DNA from: Mycobacterium sp. 1245111.1
GTDB lineage: Bacteria; Actinomycetota; Actinomycetes; Mycobacteriales; Mycobacteriaceae
Direction of reading: 5' to 3'
Length of the DNA stretch: 64,000 nucleotides
Assembly (NCBI RefSeq): GCF_001673405.1
Contig: NZ_LZLV01000043.1
Coordinates: forward strand, 1-64,000
Shown piece by piece: positions 9,201 through 19,165 of the stretch. Numbering within the stretch: the stretch's first letter is position 1; every line of letters begins with the position of its first letter. Position numbers and translations under genes: made by a program. A model generated the notes under the pieces. That model saw only the letters and a program-made list of their open reading frames with translations. It searched no databases and had not been told where the DNA came from.

Positions 9201-11291
9201 GTGCGGATTCTGCTGACCGGCGTCACCGGCACGCTAGGGCGCGCCCTGGCCCGGCAATTGGTTGCCGCCGGCCATGCGGTCGCCGGCATCGCGGCTCACC
9301 CCCACGCGAACCTGCATCCCGACGTCGACTATGTGCGGGCCTCACTCGCGGATTCGGTGCTGCAACAGCTGGCCGACTCGGCCGATGTGGTGCTGCACGT
9401 CGCTCCGGTCGAACCCGACGCACCCGGTAGCGCGGGGATCGACGGCCTCGTCCGGGTGGCACACGCGTCGGCGCGTGCAGGAGCCCGATTGATCTACGTG
9501 TCCGCCGCGGCCGGTGAACCGACTCTCTGCGAGCAGGCCGAGACCCTGGTGGCCAGCGGATGGGCGCCGGGCCTGGTGGTGCGCATCGCTCCGTTGGTGG
9601 GTCGCCAGCTCGACTGGATGATCTGCCGAACCATCGGCAGCCTGCTGCACGTCAAGACGACGGCGGAGTCGTTGCGGGTGTTGCACTTCGACGATCTTCT
9701 TCGCTTCCTGGTGCTCACTGTCGCGACCAACCGCACCGGAGTGGTTGACCTGGCGAACCCGGATCCGGTCGACGCGGTGGCGGCACGAGACATGTTGCGA
9801 CCCGTAGACCGCAGGACCTGGCGCGCCCGCCTTTCGGGCTGGCCGCAGCTGATCCCGGATCTCGATGTCGCGGCGACACCCGAAGGGTGGCGGTTCGAAT
9901 TCGCTTGGTCGACAGCGGATGCCATCGCCGATACGACCCGCGGGCTGGTCGGCCGCAAGCTGACCGCCACCGGCACTATCGAGGTACCCGGACATCTCGC
10001 ATTACCGGTCGAGGTCGTTCCGCCGATCGAGCCGTGGGATGGGACACCGCTGCGGTCGGCCTCGCCGGACGAGCAGGAAGGCGAATTCGACGATCGGGTC
10101 GACCCGCGCTTTCCGGTGTTCGGTGCGGCCCCGCTGGCCGAGACGCTGCCGGGGCCGTTGACCCCGATGACGCTCGACGTCCAGCTGGGTGGCCTACGCG
10201 CGGCCGCACGGATGATCAGCCCGGTGATGGCATGTGGCGAAATCGTTGCCGCCGAGTGGGAAAGCAGGTCCATCGCGGTCTTCGGTCACCGCCCCTACGT
10301 TGGCGTTTCGGCGACCGTCATCGCGGCGGAGCGGCTCCCCGGCTGGGACGTTGACGAAGTCATCCGAAAGTCGCTGGGCGACACACCGATCGAACTGTTT
10401 CCGGCCGGCCGCCCGCCGCAGGGCGGTCGGCTCGGCACTGCCGCCGCAAAAGCCATAGCGGTCAAACGTGCCGTCACGATCCTGCGGCATCTGAAGGCAG
10501 ATACCCGGGCGTATCTCATGGCCGCGACCGCCGAGCATCTGTCTGCGGCGCAACTGAATTCGCTGTCGGACGCCCAACTACAAGCGCGGGTCCGGCTGCT
10601 CCGCGACCGGATTCACCAGGGTTGGGCGCTGACCGGTTTGTGGCTGATCGACAGCGGCGTGACCGCGGCGACCGTGGAACGCCGTGGCGTCCACGTCGCC
10701 GTCGCCGGGCTGGGCGAAATGCTGCAAAGCCATGCGGTGGCGGCCAAGACGTCCGCGCTGGCCGCGATGATCCGGCAGAACTTGCAGCTGTGCGCGCGGG
10801 CGATCGACGGCGATCTCGACGGCATCAGCGCGCAGTCGCAGACGATCGGGGCGGCCTTTGCGGCGGCGATCAGCGAGATCGGGCACCGCGGTCCGGGGGA
10901 GGTCGAATTGGCCAACCTGATGATCGGTGACGATCCGGCGATCCTGCTCGCCGCGGCCGGGCGCGCCGCCACCGAGCTTCCGCGGCCGATCCCGTCGATC
11001 GAACCCGACGCGAAGCTGCCCGAACGGCTGGCCGCCAGTGCCCGCGCCTCCCGGGAACTGGCGTACGACACCACCATCAAGTTCACCCACGAGCTACGGA
11101 TGACATTGCGCGAGTTGGGTTCTCGGCTCGTTGCCGCCGAATTCATCGACGTCGCGGGCGAAATCTTCTACCTCACCTGCGACGAGGCCGTCACCGTGCC
11201 TTCCGATGCCCGGCTGCGCGCCAAGCGTCGCCGCGCAGAGCGGGAGCGGCTTCAGGGGTCGCGCCTGCCCGACGTCATCTCGGTCAGCTGA
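9201..11291 (+). CDS. Two-domain protein: NAD(P)-binding epimerase-like N-terminus plus PEP-utilising-enzyme-like C-terminus
   Basis: 696 residues from a GTG start (MRILLTGVTGTLGRALARQL). The N-terminal ~230 residues form a Rossmann NAD(P) domain of the extended SDR/epimerase type (TGVTGTLG). The active-site Tyr-x-x-x-Lys is not obvious, so it may bind rather than reduce. The rest is helical, and the end (DTTIKFTHELRMTLRELG then EIFYLTCDEAVT) resembles the C-terminal part of PEP-synthase/rifampicin-phosphotransferase proteins, without their swivelling phospho-His. It matches Rv1868 in size and order. The function is unknown; linkage suggests a role with the upstream CoA enzymes. Confidence 0.75.
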   Translation: MRILLTGVTGTLGRALARQLVAAGHAVAGIAAHPHANLHPDVDYVRASLADSVLQQLADSADVVLHVAPVEPDAPGSAGIDGLVRVAHASARAGARLIYVSAAAGEPTLCEQAETLVASGWAPGLVVRIAPLVGRQLDWMICRTIGSLLHVKTTAESLRVLHFDDLLRFLVLTVATNRTGVVDLANPDPVDAVAARDMLRPVDRRTWRARLSGWPQLIPDLDVAATPEGWRFEFAWSTADAIADTTRGLVGRKLTATGTIEVPGHLALPVEVVPPIEPWDGTPLRSASPDEQEGEFDDRVDPRFPVFGAAPLAETLPGPLTPMTLDVQLGGLRAAARMISPVMACGEIVAAEWESRSIAVFGHRPYVGVSATVIAAERLPGWDVDEVIRKSLGDTPIELFPAGRPPQGGRLGTAAAKAIAVKRAVTILRHLKADTRAYLMAATAEHLSAAQLNSLSDAQLQARVRLLRDRIHQGWALTGLWLIDSGVTAATVERRGVHVAVAGLGEMLQSHAVAAKTSALAAMIRQNLQLCARAIDGDLDGISAQSQTIGAAFAAAISEIGHRGPGEVELANLMIGDDPAILLAAAGRAATELPRPIPSIEPDAKLPERLAASARASRELAYDTTIKFTHELRMTLRELGSRLVAAEFIDVAGEIFYLTCDEAVTVPSDARLRAKRRRAERERLQGSRLPDVISVS

Positions 11292-12516
11292 CGGCGTCGC
11301 TCAGCGGGACTTGCGGGTCGGCCAAGCTGTCCGGGTCCACGGGAGCCTTTTTGCGGATCAAGCTCTTGATGTCGTCGAGAGCGTCCCAGACGTTGACCTG
11401 CATGCCGGCCAACACCCGATTCTCGGTGTCCAGCCACAACGCGACGAATTCCCGGGCAGCCTTGTCGCCGCGGAACACCACCCGCTGGTAGCTCGGGGCG
11501 TGGCCGGCGTATTCCATACCCAGGTCGTACTGGTCGGTGAAAAAGTATGGCAGCTCCTGGTATTCACCGGGCTCGCCGAGCATGCCGGCGACCGCGACGT
11601 CAGGCTGCTTGAGCGCATTGGCCCAGTGCTCGGTGCGTATTCGTTCCTCGAACAGTGGATGCTCGGCGGCGGCGATGTCGCCGACCGCGTAGATGTCGGG
11701 GTTGCCCGAACACAACGACGCATCGACGAGCACCCCGCCGTCTGCCGTCGGAAGACCGGCCCGCTCGGCCAGTTCGATATTGGGCTGAGCACCGACGGCG
11801 ACTAGTACGCGGTCGGCGGCGACGGTCGACCCGTCGCCCAGTTTCAGGCCGGTGGCTTTGCCGTCCTCGGTGGTGATCGCCTTGACTTCGGTCTCCAGGC
11901 GCAGGTCCACTCCGTGGTCGCGATGCAGTTGGGCGAACACCTTGCCAACTTCCTGGCCGACCGCGGCGCTCAGCGGAACCTTCGCGGTCTCAACGACAGT
12001 CACGTCCACGCCGCGTTGACGCGCGCTCGCCGCGACCTCCAACCCGATCCAGCCGGCTCCGACGATCGCCAACGACGTCCCCTCTTTGAGGGCGGTGTCC
12101 AGGTTGGCCGCGTCGTCGTACTTGCGCAGGTAATGGACACCGGTGGAATCGGCGCCAGGAATGGTCAACCATCGCGGGCGTGATCCGGTGGCGAGCAGCA
12201 GCTTGTCGTAGTGGACGCTACTGTCGTCGGACAACGCGACGGTGTGAGCGGCCGGATCGATCGCGACGGCCGCGGTGTCGGTGCGCAGTTCAATCTTGTT
12301 CGTGCGGTACCACTCTGAGTCGTGCACGGTGAAATCGCCGAGCGACTTCTTGCCGGCCAGAAACTCTTTCGATAGCGGCGGTCGCTCGTAGGGCAGGTAC
12401 TCCTCGTCGGCGAGCAGCACGACTTTTCCGCCGAAGCCTTTGTCCCTCAGCGCCTCAGCGGCCTTGGCGCCGCCCAGCCCACCACCGACGATGACGAATG
12501 TTTTTGAGTCAGCCAC
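11284..12516 (-). CDS. FAD-dependent oxidoreductase, ferredoxin-reductase type
   Basis: 410 residues. The FAD-binding GxGxxG is at the N-terminus (VIVGGGLGGAKAAEAL), the second NAD-binding motif is IVGAGWIGLEVAASARQRG near 155, and the late FAD motif DIYAVGDIAAAEHP is near 270, with a C-terminal reductase domain. This is the layout of ferredoxin/rubredoxin/putidaredoxin reductases that pass electrons from NAD(P)H to iron-sulfur partners, often for P450s. No ferredoxin gene is adjacent. Its end overlaps the convergent gene at 9201-11291 by 8 bp. It corresponds to Rv1869c. Confidence 0.88.
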   Translation of the reverse strand: MADSKTFVIVGGGLGGAKAAEALRDKGFGGKVVLLADEEYLPYERPPLSKEFLAGKKSLGDFTVHDSEWYRTNKIELRTDTAAVAIDPAAHTVALSDDSSVHYDKLLLATGSRPRWLTIPGADSTGVHYLRKYDDAANLDTALKEGTSLAIVGAGWIGLEVAASARQRGVDVTVVETAKVPLSAAVGQEVGKVFAQLHRDHGVDLRLETEVKAITTEDGKATGLKLGDGSTVAADRVLVAVGAQPNIELAERAGLPTADGGVLVDASLCSGNPDIYAVGDIAAAEHPLFEERIRTEHWANALKQPDVAVAGMLGEPGEYQELPYFFTDQYDLGMEYAGHAPSYQRVVFRGDKAAREFVALWLDTENRVLAGMQVNVWDALDDIKSLIRKKAPVDPDSLADPQVPLSDAVS

Positions 12517-12535
12517 GATCGCTCCTATCTGTCGA

Positions 12536-13294
12536 CTACCTACTACCAGTGACGCGTGCGGGCAACATGTCCACTAGGACGCGTGTGTTCCGCACCGCGT
12601 GGCCGCCTAGGTCATTGTTGAAGTAGACCAACACGTCTCGGCCTTCGCTGTCCCACTTGATAATTCGCGCTGCCCATGTCTCGAGATCTTCTCGCGAGTA
12701 GGACCCGCTGTACAGGTCGTCTGAGGCGGGTCCGTGCATGCGGACGTAGACCAAATCGGAGGTCGCCACGGGAACGCACCGCATGCCCGCGCCGCTGGTC
12801 ACGACGTAGGCTGCGCGGTGCTTTTCCAGCAGCGCATAGACCCCGGGATCGTCCCAGGACGGATGCCGTAGCTCCATGGCGATCCGGATATGCTGCGGCA
12901 CGCGTGCCAGAAAGGCATCGAGGCGTTCGTCGTCGCGGGCCTGCTCGGGGTGGAGTTGGACCAGCACGGCGCCGCGGCGACCGTCGAGCAGCTCCCAGCA
13001 GCGTTCGAAGCGCTCGATCCACGGCTCCGGGGCGTTCAGCCGGCGGTAGTGGCTCAGGCCACGGTGCGCCTTGACCGACATCGCGAAGCCATCCGGCAGT
13101 TCGGTTCGCCATTTCAGGAACGTCGAATCCTTCGGCCAGCGATAGAAGCTGGCGTTGAGTTCCACGGTGTCGAATTCCTCGACATAAAGGCGGAGGCGTC
13201 GCGCGGCCGGCAGTTTCGGTGGATACAGCACTCCGGCCCAGTGGTCGTAGGACCAACCCGACGTGCCAATTCGCACAGTCACCGGACTACTCAA
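12536..13294 (-). CDS. DUF72 (YecE-type) protein
   Basis: 252 residues with the DUF72 TIM-barrel pattern: GTSGWSYDHWAGVLYP at the start, FDTVELNASFYRWP (about 44-57), FAMSVKAHRGLSHYRR, and YVRMHG followed by VLVYFNNDLGGHAVRN at the end. DUF72 proteins are widespread, bind no known cofactor and have no established reaction. Its start overlaps the end of the HhH gene by 4 bp (13291-13294), so the two are probably translated from one message. Confidence 0.82.
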   Translation of the reverse strand: MSSPVTVRIGTSGWSYDHWAGVLYPPKLPAARRLRLYVEEFDTVELNASFYRWPKDSTFLKWRTELPDGFAMSVKAHRGLSHYRRLNAPEPWIERFERCWELLDGRRGAVLVQLHPEQARDDERLDAFLARVPQHIRIAMELRHPSWDDPGVYALLEKHRAAYVVTSGAGMRCVPVATSDLVYVRMHGPASDDLYSGSYSREDLETWAARIIKWDSEGRDVLVYFNNDLGGHAVRNTRVLVDMLPARVTGSR

Positions 13295-13926
13295 CCGGCG
13301 ACTTGCCGGCGCACGTCGTCATCGAGGGATGCCCGTACCAGCGCCGCGGCCAGTCTGGCATTAGCCCTCGGCGCAAGCGCGCCAAGCTTTTCCGGGTCGC
13401 CCGGCAGGCCAAGAGCCTTGGCGGTTCGTGTGGCACGCTTGTCGAAGTGCGGCCGGACCCATGTCCAGACATCCTGGACTTCGCGGAGGAATATGTCGGC
13501 TCCGGTGTCGCCAATTCCCTTGAACTGCTTCAACATTTGCTTGGCGGCCGCCACGTTGTTGGATGTCCGCCGGGGGATTTCTCGCAAGTCACCGGAGTAG
13601 TCGTCGACGACGCGCTGGGCCATCTCGGTAAGCCGGGTCGCCGAGCTCTCGTCGTAGCGCACATAGTGCGCACGACCGAACGCCGCGATCATGGTCTGCC
13701 GCTCGGCATCGAGGACGGCCTTCGGTGTCTTGAGGCCGGCGCTGAACAATTCATGCCCGGCCCGCATCGCAATCGCGGCATCGATGGGCTTGCTGGCGAG
13801 CATGCACAGCACCAGGAGTTGAAAGAGCGGCATCGGTTTATCGCCGATTCGGACGTCCGCCTCGGCGGCGTATGTCGTCCCGGCGACTTTCAGAAGTCGT
13901 CGAACCACGCGCTTGTGCTGGTCCAT
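13291..13926 (-). CDS. Helix-hairpin-helix (endonuclease III-like) protein
   Basis: 211 residues from the ATG at 13926 (MDQHKRVVRRLLK); the frame is open 11 codons further upstream, but 211 is the length I remember for Rv1870c. The helix-hairpin-helix stretch KQFKGIGDTGADIFLREVQ (about 150-168) is the DNA-binding element of the HhH-GPD glycosylase superfamily. The Lys of bifunctional endonuclease III and its four-Cys iron-sulfur loop are absent, so glycosylase activity is uncertain. It sits in a tight minus-strand run with DUF72 (4-bp overlap). Confidence 0.72.
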   Translation of the reverse strand: MDQHKRVVRRLLKVAGTTYAAEADVRIGDKPMPLFQLLVLCMLASKPIDAAIAMRAGHELFSAGLKTPKAVLDAERQTMIAAFGRAHYVRYDESSATRLTEMAQRVVDDYSGDLREIPRRTSNNVAAAKQMLKQFKGIGDTGADIFLREVQDVWTWVRPHFDKRATRTAKALGLPGDPEKLGALAPRANARLAAALVRASLDDDVRRQVAG

Positions 13927-13968
13927 GGTTGACGGCGTACCCGCACCCGGGGTTCGCAAACGTGGTCG

Positions 13969-14301
13969 TTACTTGGGTGGCAGTACTTGGGCGAACTCGA
14001 CGCCGCGCGTCACCCAGGCGGCCAGCTGCCGTTTGGTCTTGATGCCGTCAGCGTCGACGCGGATCCACCCGCGGGCCTCACGACCCGCCATTACCATCGG
14101 CTCGACATGGGCTCGCGCCAAGTACTTTTCGGTCTCATCCGGCGGTACCCGTACCAGGATTCCGCCGTCCTTGCTGACGGCCACGGACATGTTGCCGTGG
14201 ATCAAAAACGCGAGGCCGCCGAACATCGCCTTCTCATCGACGCCGCGGACAGTGCCCAGCAGTTCTCGGATGCGGTCGGCCAGGTGGGTGTCGTAAGCCA
14301 T
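13969..14301 (-). CDS. TfoX N-terminal-domain protein
   Basis: 110 residues from the ATG at 14301 (MAYDTHLADRIREL). The sequence KAMFGGLAFLIHGNMSVAVSKDGGILVRV is the core of the TfoX N-terminal domain (FGG motif), followed by GREARGWIRVDADG. In gamma-proteobacteria TfoX governs competence; in actinobacteria single-domain versions have no known role. It is downstream of lon on the same strand but separated by a strong hairpin, so it is probably transcribed independently. Confidence 0.8.
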   Translation of the reverse strand: MAYDTHLADRIRELLGTVRGVDEKAMFGGLAFLIHGNMSVAVSKDGGILVRVPPDETEKYLARAHVEPMVMAGREARGWIRVDADGIKTKRQLAAWVTRGVEFAQVLPPK

Positions 14302-14330
14302 GCGCAACGCTAGCGCCGCGGACCGACAGG

Positions 14331-14372
14331 GCCGACGCCGAACGTGAAACTAGAGTCACGCTCGGCGTCGGC
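14331..14372 (-). terminator. Strong hairpin terminator after lon
   Basis: Left arm GCCGACGCCGA then CGTGA, right arm TCACG then TCGGCGTCGGC: 11 plus 5 paired bases with one A/C mismatch between them and an 8-base loop (aactagag). It lies between the lon stop (14413) and the next minus-strand gene (start 14301), where a lon terminator is expected. No clear T-tract follows. The pairing is seen directly; termination is inferred. Confidence 0.7.
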
Positions 14373-14412
14373 AGTGACGTTGCAGTCACTCCGGGGCGCG
14401 GTCTGCGCGTGG

Positions 14413-16734
14413 TCAGGCGGCGGCGGTCACCGCTTGCGGCGCCGGCTCCAAGGCTTGGGCGACGATCTCGGCGACGTCGGTCATCGGCTTGACGTCCAAC
14501 GCCTCGAGCACCTCCGCGGGCACATCGTCCAGGTCGGGCTCGTTGCGCTGCGGGATGAACACCGTCTTGAGCCCGGCCCGCTGGGCGGCCAACAGCTTCT
14601 GCTTGACGCCGCCGATCGGCAGCACCCGGCCGTTCAGCGTCACCTCGCCGGTCATGCCGACGTCGGCGCGGACCTGCCGTCCGGTGGCCATCGACACCAA
14701 CGCGGTGACCATCGTGACACCGGCCGACGGGCCATCCTTCGGGACGGCGCCCGCGGGCACGTGCACGTGGATCCGACGGTTGAGCGTCGCGGGGTCGACG
14801 CCCAGCTCTGACGCGTGCGAACGCACGTAAGACAGCGCGATCTGAGCCGACTCCTTCATCACGTCGCCCAGCTGACCGGTCAACTGCAGACCCGGTTCAC
14901 CGTCGTTGGCGCCCGCCTCGATGTAGAGCACGTCACCACCCAACCCGGTCACCGCCAGGCCGGTAGCGACACCCGGCACCGCCGTGCGTTCGGCCGACTC
15001 CGGCGTAAAGCGCGGCCGGCCAAGGTAATCCACCAGATCCGGTTCGTCGATCGTCACCGGATCGTTGACCTCGGCCAGCTTCGTGGTCACCTTACGCAGC
15101 GCCTTGGCCAGCAGCCGTTCGAACTGACGCATGCCCGGTTCGCGGGTGTAGTCGGCGGCGATCTTGCGCAGCGCATCCTCGGTCACGCTGACCTCGTCGT
15201 CGGTCAACCCGGCACGATCACGCTGGCGGGGCAGCAGGAAGTCGCGCGCGATCGCGACCTTGTCGTCCTCGGTGTAGCCGTCGATCTGCACCAGCTCCAT
15301 CCGGTCCAGCAGCGCCGACGGGATGTTCTCGATCACGTTGGCGGTGGCCAGGAACACCACGTCGGACAAGTCCAGATCCAGGTCCAGGTAGTGGTCGCGG
15401 AACGTGTGGTTTTGCGCGGGGTCGAGCACCTCCAGCAGCGCCGCACTGGGGTCGCCCCGGAAGTCGGAGCCGACCTTGTCGATTTCGTCAAGCAGCACAA
15501 CAGGATTCATCGACCCGGCTTCACCGATGGCACGAACGATCCGGCCGGGCAACGCGCCGACGTAGGTCCGTCGGTGACCGCGGATCTCGGCCTCGTCGCG
15601 CACACCACCCAGGGCGACACGGACGAACTTGCGACCCAGCGCGCGGGCGACGCTCTCGCCCAGCGACGTCTTACCGACACCGGGCGGGCCGGCCAGCACC
15701 ATCACGGCGCCGGAGCCCCGGCCGCCGACCACCTGCAGGCCACGCTGGGCGCGCCGGGCTCGCACCGCCAGGTACTCCACGATGCGGTCCTTGACGTCGT
15801 CAAGGCCGTGGTGGTCGGCGTCGAGGATCTCGCGGGCGGCCGAGAGGTCGGTCGAGTCCTCGGTGCGGGCGTTCCACGGCAGGTCGAGCACGGTGTCCAG
15901 CCACGTGCGAATCCAGCCGCCTTCGGGGCTCTGGTCGCTGGAGCGTTCCAGCTTGCCGACTTCGCGCAGCGCCGCCTCACGGACCTTGTCCGGCAGCTCG
16001 GCCGCTTCCACGCGGGCCCGATAGTCGTCGGATCCTTCGGGCTCGCCTTCGCCCAGTTCCTTGCGGATCGCGTTGAGCTGCTGGCGAAGCAGGAATTCCT
16101 TCTGCTGCTTTTCCATGCCCTCGCGGACGTCCTGGGAGATCTTGTCGTTGACCTCGACCTCGGCCAGGTGGTCGCCGGTCCAGTCGATCAGGGCCTGCAG
16201 CCGCTCGGTCACGTCCTCGGTCTCCAGCAGCTGGCGCTTCTGGATGTCGGTCAGATACGACGCGTAGCCCGCCATATCCGCCAGCGCCGACGGGTCGGTC
16301 AGCTTGTTGACCACGTCGACCAGTTCCCACGCCTCACGACGTTGCAGCATCGCCAGCAGCAGCTTCTTGTATTCGACCGCGAGCGTGCGGGTTTCGTCGG
16401 TGGGTTCGCGATCGGCGACCTCGGTAACCTCGACCCACAACGCGGCGCCCGGGCCGCTGGCTCCGGCGCCGATGTGGGCGCGGCGCTCGCCACGGACGAC
16501 CGCCGCGGTACCGCCGCCGGGGATTCGGCCAACCTGGACGATCGTCGCGAGCACACCGTAGGACGGGTAGCGGTCGTCGAGTCGGGGAGCGATCAGCAGC
16601 GTTCCCGACTCGGTGGCGCGAGCGGCGTCGACGGCCGCACGGGCGGCGTCGTCCAACGCGATCGGCACGACCATTCCGGGCAGCACCACCGGGTCGCTGA
16701 CGAACAACACCGGCACTGATTTGGCTTCAGCCAT
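14413..16734 (-). CDS. lon: ATP-dependent Lon protease
   Basis: 773 residues, the cytosolic AAA+ serine protease that degrades misfolded and regulatory proteins. The N-terminal substrate domain (about 1-290) is followed by the AAA+ module with Walker [14 protein letters not shown] and Walker [12 protein letters not shown]. The protease domain carries the Ser-Lys dyad: Ser about 670 in KDGPSAGVT and Lys about 711 in PIGGVKQK. The start ATG at 16734 is supported by GGAGGA just upstream; the frame is open 37 codons further but lacks Lon sequence there. By memory M. tuberculosis lacks lon while M. smegmatis and other species keep it, so this helps place the organism. Confidence 0.97.
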   Translation of the reverse strand: MAEAKSVPVLFVSDPVVLPGMVVPIALDDAARAAVDAARATESGTLLIAPRLDDRYPSYGVLATIVQVGRIPGGGTAAVVRGERRAHIGAGASGPGAALWVEVTEVADREPTDETRTLAVEYKKLLLAMLQRREAWELVDVVNKLTDPSALADMAGYASYLTDIQKRQLLETEDVTERLQALIDWTGDHLAEVEVNDKISQDVREGMEKQQKEFLLRQQLNAIRKELGEGEPEGSDDYRARVEAAELPDKVREAALREVGKLERSSDQSPEGGWIRTWLDTVLDLPWNARTEDSTDLSAAREILDADHHGLDDVKDRIVEYLAVRARRAQRGLQVVGGRGSGAVMVLAGPPGVGKTSLGESVARALGRKFVRVALGGVRDEAEIRGHRRTYVGALPGRIVRAIGEAGSMNPVVLLDEIDKVGSDFRGDPSAALLEVLDPAQNHTFRDHYLDLDLDLSDVVFLATANVIENIPSALLDRMELVQIDGYTEDDKVAIARDFLLPRQRDRAGLTDDEVSVTEDALRKIAADYTREPGMRQFERLLAKALRKVTTKLAEVNDPVTIDEPDLVDYLGRPRFTPESAERTAVPGVATGLAVTGLGGDVLYIEAGANDGEPGLQLTGQLGDVMKESAQIALSYVRSHASELGVDPATLNRRIHVHVPAGAVPKDGPSAGVTMVTALVSMATGRQVRADVGMTGEVTLNGRVLPIGGVKQKLLAAQRAGLKTVFIPQRNEPDLDDVPAEVLEALDVKPMTDVAEIVAQALEPAPQAVTAAA

Positions 16735-16768
16735 TATTCCTCCAAAGTTAAGCCTGATGCGCTCAACC

Positions 16769-16781
16769 TGGACTGAGTCCA
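16769..16781 (-). promoter_or_regulatory. Perfect palindrome upstream of lon
   Basis: TGGACTCAGTCCA (read on the lon strand) is a perfect 6-1-6 inverted repeat 35 bp upstream of the lon start codon. It does not match the HspR HAIR consensus (CTTGAGT-N7-ACTCAAG). It could be a repressor site or a feature of the 5' leader; only the symmetry and position are observed. Confidence 0.35.
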
Positions 16782-16854
16782 ATTCATTCCCCGCCCCCGA
16801 CATACCCCGCGGTGAACCGTGTGAACGGTCGTGCAAAAGTGGCAAAAGTAGTCG

Positions 16855-17487
16855 ATGAGACGCGTAGATTCACATGTCATGTTTCGCGGATACGCGACGC
16901 TGATGCAGACGAACCCCCGGGTGAAGTCGGTATTCGGCGGAGCGGTGGCTGCTTCGGTGCTGCTGGTCGCGGCCATCGCGGTGCTGCCCGGCGCGACGAA
17001 GTTGCTCGCCGCCGCCGCCATCCTGGTGGGGTTCGTCACGATCTACCCGCGCGCCCTGTCGTGCGCACTGGTACCGCAGCGCGCCCCCGTGGATCTATAC
17101 GTCGACCAGGACGGCATCTACGCCGACGACGCACCGCTCGCGTTACGCGAGGACATTGAGAACGCCTACATCAGGCCGGCGCTTGACACCGGGACCAGCC
17201 ACCATGCCCAGCACGGGGGCGCCGCATCGATCAGCCACCACGCGGATCTGCCGTCCTACCCGCTGACGGTCGAGCTCCAAGTCCGCCATCGTGGCCAGGT
17301 CAACATCGACCCTGGCGGCCAGGGGCCCGCGGCGGAGATCTTGACCGCGCTCGGTTTTCCCGTCACGACGTGTGCACCCAGGTATCGAGCGCAAACGAAC
17401 AGCCAGCGAACCACGTCGGTGGTGATGGTCGCTCTGTTCGTGGTCGCCTACGTCAGCTACTACCTGTTCATGTCGACCCATCACTGA
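16855..17487 (+). CDS. Membrane protein of unknown function
   Basis: 210 residues if the first ATG is used; a second in-frame ATG at 16879 ([10 protein letters not shown]) is equally possible, and neither has a clear ribosome-binding site. Two hydrophobic spans near residues 28-60 and one at the C-terminus (about 188-206) flank a soluble middle part with a His-rich patch ([19 protein letters not shown]). The layout recalls two-TM-plus-PH-like membrane proteins, but I do not recognise the family. It is divergent from lon, and its stop lies inside the end of lldD2 (20-bp convergent overlap). Confidence 0.65.
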   Translation: MRRVDSHVMFRGYATLMQTNPRVKSVFGGAVAASVLLVAAIAVLPGATKLLAAAAILVGFVTIYPRALSCALVPQRAPVDLYVDQDGIYADDAPLALREDIENAYIRPALDTGTSHHAQHGGAASISHHADLPSYPLTVELQVRHRGQVNIDPGGQGPAAEILTALGFPVTTCAPRYRAQTNSQRTTSVVMVALFVVAYVSYYLFMSTHH

Positions 17488-18715
17488 CCACCGGAACCAG
17501 TCGGCGTAACTGGGTGACGTGCTTGGCGGATAGTTCCTCGAGGCAGGTGACGCCCAGCAGTTTCATGGTGCGGACCAATTGCGCGGCGAGGATGTCGACG
17601 GCCCGTTGCACGCCGGCCTCGCCGCCGGCCATCAGCCCGTACAGGTAGGCCCGGCCGACCAGGACGCTGCGCGCCCCGAGCGCCACCGCGGCGACAACGT
17701 CGGCGCCGGACATCACACCGGTGTCAACCAGGATTTCGGTGTGTTCGCCGAGTTCACGGGCGACGGTCGGCAGCAGATGAAACGGCACCGGGGCCCGATC
17801 CAGTTGGCGGCCGCCATGATTGGACAACACGATGCCGTCCACACCGAGATCCACCGCGGCGCGGGCGTCGTCGAGCGTCTGGATGCCCTTGACCACGAGC
17901 TTGCCCGGCCACTGCGCCTTGATCCAGGCCAGGTCGTCGAACGTCAGGGTCGGGTCGAACATCGAATCCAGATATTCACCCACGGTGCCGGACCAGCGAT
18001 CCAGCGATGCGAACGAAAGCGGCTCAGTCGTCAGCAGGTCGAACCACCAGTGGGGCCGCCGCGCGGCGTCGAGTGCGGTCCGCAACGTCAACGCCGGCGG
18101 AATCGACATTCCGTTGCGAACGTCGCGCAGGCGGGCGCCGGCGACCGGGACGTCGACGGTGGCCAGCAGGGTGTCGAACCCGGCGTCGGCCGCCCGCTTC
18201 ACCAACGCCATCGAGCGCTCTCGGTCGCGCCACATGTAAAGCTGAAACCACTTGCGGCCCTGTGGCGCAGCGGCCGCCACGTCCTCGATCGAAGCGGTCC
18301 CCAGCGTCGAGAGCGAAAACGGGATGCCGGCCGCGGCGGCGACACGGGCGCCCGCGAGTTCGCCCTCGGTGTGCATCAGCCGGGTGAAGCCCGTCGGGGC
18401 AATGGCGAACGGCAGCGCGACCGGACCGCCCAGCACCTGCCAGTCCGTGCGGGCATTGCTCACGTCGCGCAGGATCGTCGGATGAAACTCAATGTCTCGA
18501 AAGGCTTGTCGCGCGCGATCCAGCGAGATCTCGTCCTCGGCCGCGCCGTCGGTGTAGTCGAACGCCGCCCGGGGGGTGCGACGCCTGGCCTCGCGCCGCA
18601 GATCCTCGATGGTCAGCGCGTCGTCGAGGCGGCGCCGCGCGCGGTCCAACCGCGGCGTGCGGAAACGGATCAGCGGCGCGAGATCACGCGCTCTCGGCAT
18701 CCGCCGTTTGACCAC
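17468..18715 (-). CDS. lldD2: L-lactate dehydrogenase (FMN, quinone/cytochrome-linked) LldD2
   Basis: 415 residues from a GTG start; an ATG five codons in is possible. It belongs to the FMN-dependent alpha-hydroxyacid oxidase family: [17 protein letters not shown] near the N-terminus, [25 protein letters not shown], and the active-site block [18 protein letters not shown] holding the catalytic His and substrate Arg. It oxidises L-lactate to pyruvate and feeds electrons to the respiratory chain, letting mycobacteria grow on lactate. Close to full-length identity with remembered Rv1872c motifs; the neighbour Rv1873-like gene is conserved too. Confidence 0.93.
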   Translation of the reverse strand: MVKRRMPRARDLAPLIRFRTPRLDRARRRLDDALTIEDLRREARRRTPRAAFDYTDGAAEDEISLDRARQAFRDIEFHPTILRDVSNARTDWQVLGGPVALPFAIAPTGFTRLMHTEGELAGARVAAAAGIPFSLSTLGTASIEDVAAAAPQGRKWFQLYMWRDRERSMALVKRAADAGFDTLLATVDVPVAGARLRDVRNGMSIPPALTLRTALDAARRPHWWFDLLTTEPLSFASLDRWSGTVGEYLDSMFDPTLTFDDLAWIKAQWPGKLVVKGIQTLDDARAAVDLGVDGIVLSNHGGRQLDRAPVPFHLLPTVARELGEHTEILVDTGVMSGADVVAAVALGARSVLVGRAYLYGLMAGGEAGVQRAVDILAAQLVRTMKLLGVTCLEELSAKHVTQLRRLVPVVSDGST

Positions 18716-18733
18716 TGTGCCACCGTAGGTGAT

Positions 18734-19165
18734 ATGGAATCCGCAAGCGACCCCTTCGACCTGCAGCGGTTCGTCGCTGCGCAGGCCCGGGTCTACGAGC
18801 AGGTGCTCGACGAACTACGGGCCGGCCATAAGCGCAGCCACTGGATCTGGTTTGTGTTCCCGCAGATCGCCGGGCTGGGCAGCAGCGCCACCGCGGCCCG
18901 ATATGCGATCGCCTCACTGGACGAGGCGCGCGCCTACCTTCGCCACGACCTGCTCGGACCGCGGCTGCATGAGTGCACGCGGCTGGTCAACGCCGTGCAA
19001 GGCCGATCGATCGGCGAAATCTTCGGCTCGCCTGACGACATGAAAGTGCGGTCGTCGATGACCCTGTTCGTCCACGCGACCGACGACAACAGCGATTTCG
19101 TCGAGTTGCTGGCCCGCTACTACGACGGCGAAGAAGACCCGCTGACTTTGCAGCGGCTGGTTTAG
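18734..19165 (+). CDS. DUF1810 family protein
   Basis: 143 residues from the ATG at 18734. The family signature is clear: [26 protein letters not shown], then [20 protein letters not shown] and [19 protein letters not shown]1810 is a small alpha-helical fold (Rv1873 has a solved structure, as I recall) without known enzymatic function. The open frame extends far upstream antisense to lldD2, which is a shadow. It is divergent from lldD2 with 18 bp between the starts. Its stop overlaps the amylase stop by 4 bp. Confidence 0.88.
   Translation: MESASDPFDLQRFVAAQARVYEQVLDELRAGHKRSHWIWFVFPQIAGLGSSATAARYAIASLDEARAYLRHDLLGPRLHECTRLVNAVQGRSIGEIFGSPDDMKVRSSMTLFVHATDDNSDFVELLARYYDGEEDPLTLQRLV

Noticed and set aside
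14815..16719. Open frame of 634 codons on the plus strand.
   Set aside because: It is wholly antisense to lon, whose motifs are complete, and has no domain of its own.
16761..16790. HspR-type HAIR element before lon.
   Set aside because: The palindrome present (TGGACTCAGTCCA) does not fit CTTGAGT-N7-ACTCAAG, so only an unassigned symmetric site is reported.
17579..18733. Long plus-strand frame preceding the DUF1810 gene.
   Set aside because: It is antisense to lldD2. Only the part from the ATG at 18734 is protein-like.
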